Positions 58,636-64,000 of a DNA stretch of 64,000 nt are shown here, piece by piece. The stretch's first letter is position 1; each line of letters starts with the position of its first letter. Both the position numbers and the translations under genes were made by a program. Source of the DNA: Neisseria arctica (GTDB lineage Bacteria > Pseudomonadota > Gammaproteobacteria > Burkholderiales > Neisseriaceae); assembly GCF_022870905.1 (NCBI RefSeq), contig NZ_CP091510.1, forward strand, positions 868,001-932,000, in the 5' to 3' direction. The notes under the pieces are model-generated. The model did not search any database and was not told where the DNA came from. It saw only the letters and a list, made by a program, of their open reading frames with translations.

Positions 58636-58926
58636 ATGATTAGTAAAGAAGCACTTGGGATTTTATTTTTGCCGGCGGGCATACTGAGTATGTGTATGGC
58701 GGCTTTATGGCAGATGTATATTGTAGTAACTGAAAGTTACCCGCTCAATCGTTATAAAGAGTGGCGGTTGGTTGGTGTTGTAACCGCTTTATTTTTTAGT
58801 TTCAGTATCGCCATTTATTGGTTTTGCCCGAATGCCCGTAAAAAAGGCATTATTTTTGCGTTATTGGGTGTAGGTGGCGTATTGATGTATATCTTGGCAA
58901 AAATATGGCTGCCGTGGAAAGAGTAA
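58636..58926 (+). CDS. Small membrane protein of unknown function
   Basis: The 96-residue protein has three probable membrane helices (about residues 6-28, 45-63 and 71-91) and short basic loops such as NARKKG. I recognise no family. It begins with ATG and has no partner genes nearby. The tRNA-Ser promoter starts 117 bases after its end. Its length and helix pattern support a real gene, but the function is unknown. Confidence 0.6.
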   Translation: MISKEALGILFLPAGILSMCMAALWQMYIVVTESYPLNRYKEWRLVGVVTALFFSFSIAIYWFCPNARKKGIIFALLGVGGVLMYILAKIWLPWKE

Positions 58927-59042
58927 TATTTTATATGCTTTAGCAAGTTTGTTTGTTAAATCTGTATAAATAGAATTTCAATGTAATTCAGATGATTAGT
59001 ATGAATAGCTTTGATTTTTTGTGATAATGTTACTTTCAATGC

Positions 59043-59071
59043 TTGACACATATTTTCTTGTTCGGTATAGT
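59043..59071 (+). promoter_or_regulatory. tRNA-Ser promoter
   Basis: A consensus -35 TTGACA (59043-59048) and a -10 TATAGT (59066-59071) are 17 bases apart, ending 14 bases before the tRNA. Confidence 0.85.
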
Positions 59072-59085
59072 TCTCATCTCTCGAC

Positions 59086-59179
59086 GGAGAATTGGCTGAG
59101 AGGCTGAAGGCACACCCCTGCTAAGGGTGCATGTGGGCTGAAACCTGCATCGAGGGTTCGAATCCCTCATTCTCCGCCA
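59086..59179 (+). tRNA. serV: tRNA-Ser (anticodon GCU)
   Basis: The acceptor GGAGAAT pairs with ATTCTCC, followed by the discriminator G and an encoded CCA (59177-59179). The anticodon stem CACCC/GGGTG closes the loop CTGCTAA with GCT in the middle. A long variable arm and a GGTTCGAATCC T-loop complete a class II serine tRNA. It reads AGC and AGU codons. The symbol follows E. coli usage. Confidence 0.95.
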
Positions 59180-59187
59180 GTATTATT

Positions 59188-59227
59188 GCAAATCCCACTA
59201 CTTTTTAGGTAGTGGGATTTGCTTTTC
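59188..59227 (+). terminator. Intrinsic terminator of the tRNA-Ser gene
   Basis: GCAAATCCCACTAC (59188-59201) pairs perfectly with GTAGTGGGATTTGC (59209-59222) around a 7-base loop, followed by TTTT. It contains no DUS. Confidence 0.9.
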
Positions 59228-59230
59228 TTT

Positions 59231-59566
59231 GGCTGGTTTGTTCGAGTGAAGCAATTAAGTAAGCAAATACTTACTTGGCAAGCTACTTTCAAACTTTCTT
59301 ATCTGATTTTACCCCGTATTTATTTGAGGAATTATCTTGGATAAGAAAAGGGTTGCCTTGGTTTGTTACTTAGTCTGATTATTATTTTTCCCATTAATTC
59401 CAATAAATAAATTCGTTTTAAATTATTACAAATTATCCGTTCTATTGTATATTCTTTATCGCATCCATTGTATGCGTATAAGCAAAATAAGCTTGGCGTA
59501 TAAACTGCTTTGCGGCAGTGATATAATGTAAAAAATTTCCCTGAAAGTTCGTTTAAAGGATAAATA
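59231..59566 (+). other. tRNA-pta intergenic region
   Basis: No gene is seen. AAGTAAG-CAAATA-CTTACTT (59257-59276) is a perfect inverted repeat that could be an operator or a small hairpin. An extended -10 (TGATATAAT, 59519-59527) is the likely pta promoter, giving a leader of about 30 bases. Confidence 0.6.
59519..59527 (+). promoter_or_regulatory. Extended -10 promoter of pta
   Basis: TG-A-TATAAT matches the extended -10 consensus. There is no good -35 at 17 bases, as is common for this promoter class. Confidence 0.6.
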
Positions 59567-61081
59567 ATGGCAAACGTATTAGTTGTACCTGTTTCTACCC
59601 GTTCCGATGGTTGGGCAGTCACTCAGGCTGTTGCTTCTGCCCTGCCTAATGCGACTACCTACCGTGCTTTTGATGATTCGGGTGTGGCCGAGCGTTTGAT
59701 TAGCGCCGGCAAAAGCGATGACTGGTTTGATATGTTAGTTGCGCGTGTAGGCGAGCTTGATGCTGAAAATGTAGTTATTAAAGGTATTAAACCCGATGCC
59801 GAACGAGTATTCTTGTCTACTAAGAATCTTGAGTTGGCTTTATCTTTTGATGCTGCCGTAGTATTTGCCGTTTATACCGCCAACAATGATGTGGAGTGTG
59901 TGGCAGAGCGTTTGAATTTGGCTAAGCAGGAATATGTTACTGCTCCGGGCTTGTTGGCCGGTTTTGTGCTAGATGGCGGTGACGAAGGGGCAGGTGCGAC
60001 TATTGCCGAGAAAACAGGGTTAACTTATTTCGGTTCCAGTGAAAACATTAAAAATGCCGATTTATTATTGAAGAAATCGGGCGGCCGAATGTCTCCGGCA
60101 CAATTCCGCGTCAATATGATGGAGTCTGCCAGCAAAGCAAATAAACGCATTGTTTTGCCGGAAGGTGCGGAACCCCGTACTGTTCAGGCTGCGGCTATTT
60201 GCCATGAAAAAGGCATTGCCCGCTGTGTGTTGTTGGCACCACGAGCCGAAGTAGAGGCAGTTGCGAAAGAACGCCATATAAAACTACCTGAATCTTTGGA
60301 AATCATTGATCCGGCAACTTTGGTGGAACAGTATGTAGAGCCGATGTGTGAATTGCGTAAGAGCAAAGGCCTGACTCCTGAGCAGGCACGCGAGCAATTG
60401 CAGGATACGGTTGTACTAGGTACTATGATGATGGCGCAAAATGATGTCGACGGTTTGGTATCCGGCGCCGTGCATACAACGGCCAATACCATTCGCCCCG
60501 CTTTGCAGCTGATTAAAACGGCTCCGGGCGCCAGCTTGGTTTCAAGCGTATTCTTTATGTTATTGCCTAATCAAGTATTGGTATATGGTGACTGTGCAGT
60601 AAATCCTGAGCCTACTGCCGAACAATTGGCTGATATTGCCATTCAGTCTGCCGATTCTGCAAAAGCTTTCGGTATCGAACCAAAAGTAGCGATGATTTCT
60701 TATTCTACTGGTACTTCTGGCAGTGGCCCCGCGGTAGAGAAGGTTGCCGAAGCAACTAAAATTGCTCAAAGTAAGCGTCCTGATTTAGCTATTGACGGTC
60801 CGCTTCAATATGATGCGGCTACCGTACCGAGCGTAGCCAAATCTAAAGCGCCTGATAGCAAAGTGGCGGGGCAGGCAACCGTATTGGTATTCCCTGACCT
60901 AAACACAGGTAACTGTACTTACAAAGCTGTACAGCGTAATGCGAATGTCTTGAGTGTTGGCCCTATGTTGCAAGGTTTGCGTAAACCGGTCAATGATTTG
61001 TCGCGCGGTGCGTTGGTAGATGACATTGTGTACACTATCGCTTTGACTGCAATCCAAGCAGTACAAATGGCTGAATCTTAA
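59567..61081 (+). CDS. pta: Phosphate acetyltransferase
   Basis: The 504-residue protein has an N-terminal P-loop-like/DRTGG-type regulatory region (about 1-170), much shorter than in the 714-residue E. coli enzyme. The catalytic PTA domain follows (from about 174), with [14 protein letters not shown] and [12 protein letters not shown]. It interconverts acetyl-CoA and acetyl phosphate. Acetate kinase is not adjacent. AAAGGA lies before the ATG. Confidence 0.93.
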   Translation: MANVLVVPVSTRSDGWAVTQAVASALPNATTYRAFDDSGVAERLISAGKSDDWFDMLVARVGELDAENVVIKGIKPDAERVFLSTKNLELALSFDAAVVFAVYTANNDVECVAERLNLAKQEYVTAPGLLAGFVLDGGDEGAGATIAEKTGLTYFGSSENIKNADLLLKKSGGRMSPAQFRVNMMESASKANKRIVLPEGAEPRTVQAAAICHEKGIARCVLLAPRAEVEAVAKERHIKLPESLEIIDPATLVEQYVEPMCELRKSKGLTPEQAREQLQDTVVLGTMMMAQNDVDGLVSGAVHTTANTIRPALQLIKTAPGASLVSSVFFMLLPNQVLVYGDCAVNPEPTAEQLADIAIQSADSAKAFGIEPKVAMISYSTGTSGSGPAVEKVAEATKIAQSKRPDLAIDGPLQYDAATVPSVAKSKAPDSKVAGQATVLVFPDLNTGNCTYKAVQRNANVLSVGPMLQGLRKPVNDLSRGALVDDIVYTIALTAIQAVQMAES

Positions 61082-61266
61082 TCTGCTTTTTTAATACAAA
61101 TTTACGGTGCGTGCCTAGGATTTTGACAAGAAGTATTTAGATTGCAACCTATGTGATTTAATGTGTAAGATATTGTATATATTAGTTTTTAATATGCTGT
61201 CTGAAATTGATTTTGATAAGGTGTGATGTATTGAGAAGATAAATAGAAATCATTTTAAAAAGACCA

Positions 61267-61315
61267 ATAAAAAGGCCGTCTGAAATTTTGGCTGTGATTT
61301 CAGACGGCCTTTTAT
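61267..61315. terminator. DUS inverted-repeat terminator between pta and the ornithine decarboxylase
   Basis: ATAAAAAGGCCGTCTGAAAT faces ATTTCAGACGGCCTTTTAT around a 10-base loop, with A/T tails in both directions. It serves the convergent genes. Confidence 0.85.
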
Positions 61316-61329
61316 GAAGAGGCTGTTAG

Positions 61330-63477
61330 TTACTGCTTTAATACATAGGCCAGAGCATATTTTCTGCCGTTGTCGTCGCTCTCCCAGTAAACACCTTGGA
61401 TTTCAGGTTCGAAGCCGGGCAGTTCGTTTACACTTTCTTCCAATGCACGGAAGTAGGCTAATACGGCTCCTCCCCAGATTTCTCCGGGTACGATACAAAG
61501 TACGCCCGGAGGATAAGGAAGGGCGCCTTCAGCGGCAATACGGCCTTCGATCAGGCTTAAAGGTACTAAATCGATATCGTTGCGAACATAGGCATGATGC
61601 GTTTCAGACGGCATTAGTTTTGTAGCCGGCCATTTGTCTCTCCGGAACATGTCTTGCAGCAATTGATTTAATTGATGTTTGCGGTAAAAGTCGTGCATAC
61701 GTTGGCACAATTCCTGAATCCGCATATTTTGGTAAATAGGGTATGCGGCGGCAAGGCTAGGAAGCATTTCGCGCACCAAAGTATTGGCTTCGTAAAGTTC
61801 TTCGAAGCGGGCGATGGTTGCAACCAAATGCTGGAACTTGGCCATGTTTTCCGCCGGAGTCAGTAGAAACAAAATTGAGTTTAAATCTGCTTTTTCGGGA
61901 ATCAGTGAGCGTTGGCGGAGATAATGCGCCAATACGGAAGCAGGAATACCGCTGGGCTCATACTCGCCTGTTTCACGGTTGATTCCGGGGGTTGTAAGCA
62001 GCAGTTTGCAGGGGTCGATGAAGTATTGATTTTCTGCATAGCCGTCGAAGTCGTGCCAAGAAGCATCTTTTGCAAAGCGGAAGAATGAAATATCGTCGAC
62101 CATATCTTCACTTTCGTAATCCTGCCAAGGTTTGCCGTGAACGGTAGGAGGAACAAAAGGTTTGATAAGTTTGCAGGTTTGCAGCAGCATTTTCCGCGCT
62201 TCGATACCACCAAGTACACATTCACGCCACATACGCTGTCCGGCTTTGCCTTCGTGCATTTTGGCGTTAACGTCCAGCGATGCAAACAATGGGTAAAACG
62301 GGCTGGTGGATGCGTGCATCATGAAGGCATTGTTAAAGCGTTTGTGGTTGCAGTATCGTGCTTGTTTGCTAATGTGATTGTCTTTTTTATGGATTTGCGA
62401 AGTTTGTGAAAATCCGGCCTGTTGTTTGTGCACGGATTGGGTAACTAAAATACCGGGATCATTCTCATTTAATTCAAGCAATAAGGGGGAGCAATCGCGC
62501 ATCATGGGGATGAATTGCTCGTAGCCTACCCACGCCGAATCAAAAAGGATGTAATCGCATAAATGGCCGATCCGATCAACCACTTGGCGCGCATTGTAAA
62601 TTGTGCCGTCGTAAGTACCCAATTGGATGACGGCTAAGCGGAATGGGCGTGGGCTATCGGCACGCTCGGGGGAAGCTGCCCTGATGCGTTTGCGAATAGA
62701 GGTTTCGTCAAAATCATTTTCTGGAATTCCACCGATTAGTCCGTAGGCATTTCGGGCTGTCTGCATATAAACGGGGATGCCGCCGCTCATTGTTAATGCG
62801 CCGTGATGTACCGATTTGTGGTTATTGCGGTCGAATAAAACCAAATCACCGGGTGCGACGAGTGCGTTGATACATACTTTGTTAGCGGCAGAGGTGCCGT
62901 TTAGAACAAAGTAGGTTTTATCGGCATTGTAAACTTTGGCGGCATGTGCCTGTGCGGTATAAGCCGGGCCTTCGTGAATCAGTAGGTCACCTAGGCGTAC
63001 ATCGGCGTTACATGAATCGGCACGGAATAATGTTTCTCCGAAATAAAGGAAAAAACGCCGGCCCGAAGGGTGTTTGCGGAAAAATTGGCCGCCTTGATGA
63101 CCGGGGCAGTCGAAAGCGGCATTTCCATAATCGGTATAGTCTTTGAGGGCTTGGAAAAAAGGCGGGTCTAGGGAATCGATGTAGTCGGATGCGGCAGCGT
63201 TGATGAGCTGGCCGTTATAATATTTTTGATCCAGTGAGAGTTCGATCACTCCATATACTTCAGGAAGCCACTCGGCGGGTACGCTTTGACCATATTCCAC
63301 AGCGGCAAAAATCGGTATGGCGAAGCCGAGCCGTTCTAATTCTTCCCACACCGTAGGCAGATCTTCGATTGTGGCCACTACTGCACATACATTGGTGAAA
63401 TCGGTAAGATTGATATCCATTGTTTTGTAGTCGGCTTCAAATGCGAATTCAGTCCCTTTGCTGGCTGCGATTTTCAT
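61330..63477 (-). CDS. speC: Ornithine decarboxylase (Orn/Lys/Arg decarboxylase class III)
   Basis: The 715-residue protein has an N-terminal wing domain. The PLP-binding core follows, with FDSAWVGYEQFIPMM and the PLP Lys in VHKQQAGFSQTSQIHKKD, the ornithine-type sequence (lysine and arginine enzymes differ here). The class C-terminal domain ends it. It makes putrescine and CO2 from ornithine. No potE antiporter is adjacent, so a biosynthetic role is more likely than acid resistance. AAGGAA precedes the ATG. A DUS is in frame at 61603-61614. Confidence 0.88.
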   Translation of the reverse strand: MKIAASKGTEFAFEADYKTMDINLTDFTNVCAVVATIEDLPTVWEELERLGFAIPIFAAVEYGQSVPAEWLPEVYGVIELSLDQKYYNGQLINAAASDYIDSLDPPFFQALKDYTDYGNAAFDCPGHQGGQFFRKHPSGRRFFLYFGETLFRADSCNADVRLGDLLIHEGPAYTAQAHAAKVYNADKTYFVLNGTSAANKVCINALVAPGDLVLFDRNNHKSVHHGALTMSGGIPVYMQTARNAYGLIGGIPENDFDETSIRKRIRAASPERADSPRPFRLAVIQLGTYDGTIYNARQVVDRIGHLCDYILFDSAWVGYEQFIPMMRDCSPLLLELNENDPGILVTQSVHKQQAGFSQTSQIHKKDNHISKQARYCNHKRFNNAFMMHASTSPFYPLFASLDVNAKMHEGKAGQRMWRECVLGGIEARKMLLQTCKLIKPFVPPTVHGKPWQDYESEDMVDDISFFRFAKDASWHDFDGYAENQYFIDPCKLLLTTPGINRETGEYEPSGIPASVLAHYLRQRSLIPEKADLNSILFLLTPAENMAKFQHLVATIARFEELYEANTLVREMLPSLAAAYPIYQNMRIQELCQRMHDFYRKHQLNQLLQDMFRRDKWPATKLMPSETHHAYVRNDIDLVPLSLIEGRIAAEGALPYPPGVLCIVPGEIWGGAVLAYFRALEESVNELPGFEPEIQGVYWESDDNGRKYALAYVLKQ

Positions 63478-63722
63478 GGCTTTCCTTTGCAGAGAGTGAT
63501 GGTGGAAATTTAAGAGAATAGGGCAAAGATTCTAGAGTGTCTATTTCTTTTACAGGTTTGTTATGCGCTTTGTTTTGTTATGAGCATACTTGATTATGAG
63601 GCCGTCTGAAAAAGAATGAGTAAAGGCAATCTTTAGTTATAAGCTTCTTGCCGCCTGTCTTAAATGTACATATGCCGCGTTTTGAATTTTCAAGTCGCGG
63701 CATGTGATGGATTAATGATGAT
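63478..63722. other. Intergenic region between the decarboxylase and the CpxP-like gene
   Basis: A lone DUS (AGGCCGTCTGAA near 63600) and a hairpin (ATGCCGCG, 63672-63679, with CGCGGCAT, 63696-63703) are the only signals. The hairpin lies 20 bases past the stop of the next minus-strand gene and may terminate it. Confidence 0.55.
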
Positions 63723-64000
63723 TTATTTCAAGCAGGCTTTTAACCATTGTTGGCGTTGCATCGGGGTAAGCAATTGGTAAAAACGGTGCTGGATTTTTAA
63801 TTCGCCTATTGCGAAATCCATACTAGGCATATAGCGGGCTTGGATATAATCACGGGCAGCGTTTTCGTTAAAGCTTTCCGCGGAAAGCAGCCGCATCAGT
63901 GTAGGATGGCGGAAGCGGCTGATACGGTTATTTTTGCTGTTGGCTTGGTCGAGTTCGCGTTTGTAATCGTAACGGATGGTGCGCAATTGGTTGCGCTGTT
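63723..64000 (-). CDS. CpxP/Spy-like periplasmic protein, C-terminal part
   Basis: The frame is open to the right edge, so only about 92 C-terminal residues are visible. They are helical and basic, with an LTPMQRQQWLKA segment matching the LTxxQ motif of CpxP/Spy chaperone-like proteins. A TTG at 63986 is not a credible start because the frame continues upstream. The family responds to envelope stress. The missing N-terminus should hold a signal peptide. Confidence 0.65.
   Translation of the reverse strand, partial: QRNQLRTIRYDYKRELDQANSKNNRISRFRHPTLMRLLSAESFNENAARDYIQARYMPSMDFAIGELKIQHRFYQLLTPMQRQQWLKACLK

Overview
The window is chromosomal DNA from a member of the genus Neisseria (class Betaproteobacteria), most likely a commensal or animal-associated species rather than N. 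meningitidis or N. gonorrhoeae. The sequence is saturated with the neisserial DNA uptake sequence (DUS). Both the AGGCCGTCTGAA and ATGCCGTCTGAA forms occur, often as inverted pairs that act as terminators and sometimes inside genes. Gene content and order are neisserial (mltG-tmk-holB-pilZ-tatD, ampD-zipA-ligA, surE-pcm-nlpD, sdhCDAB-sdhE-gltA-sucAB-lpdA). A nitrate reductase gene, narG, is present, which the pathogenic species generally lack. The species call is inference. I see no prophage, insertion sequence, CRISPR array or rRNA.

Layout. 1-3199 (minus) is most of a large FAD and iron-sulfur oxidoreductase that runs off the left edge. About 3463-3606 is the SRP 4.5S RNA gene with its own promoter and terminator. 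3940-8827 (minus) is a replication, envelope and pilus cluster: mltG, tmk, holB, pilZ, tatD and a PhnP-like hydrolase. 8955-15365 (plus) carries msrB, ampD, zipA, ligA and galU. 15518-17748 (minus) holds dsbD and an exported rhodanese. 17955-24002 holds comEC, mltD (minus), a methyltransferase and a sirtuin. 24110-27784 (minus) is a full-length narG with no narHJI beside it. Next to it is a 630-base gap with the tail of a decayed PhzF-family gene. 28414-34616 (minus) holds a glycosyltransferase, rbsK, a small acetyltransferase, parE, a glutathione S-transferase and rppH.

34911-38756 (plus) holds a polyamine-binding lipoprotein and surE-pcm-nlpD. 39016-46914 (plus) is an accessory efflux operon: TetR regulator, HlyD-type adaptor, O-methyltransferase, an RbbA-like ATPase-ATPase-permease fusion, a second ABC-2 permease and a NodT/TolC-type outer-membrane lipoprotein. 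A perfect 18-base palindrome overlaps the probable promoter. 47351-58317 (plus) is the TCA-cycle block: succinate dehydrogenase with its assembly factor, citrate synthase, the 2-oxoglutarate dehydrogenase E1 and E2 genes, a small lipoprotein and lpdA. sucCD do not follow. The right end has a small membrane protein, tRNA-Ser(GCU), pta, an ornithine decarboxylase (minus) and the end of a CpxP/Spy-like gene (minus) cut by the window edge.

Most of the window is conserved housekeeping DNA. The parts most worth a second look are the efflux operon (operator, DUS-encoded linker, methyltransferase set between DUS), the orphan narG, the PhzF remnant, the long hairpin in front of sucA, and the use of DUS as terminators, as leader DNA before start codons and as coding sequence.
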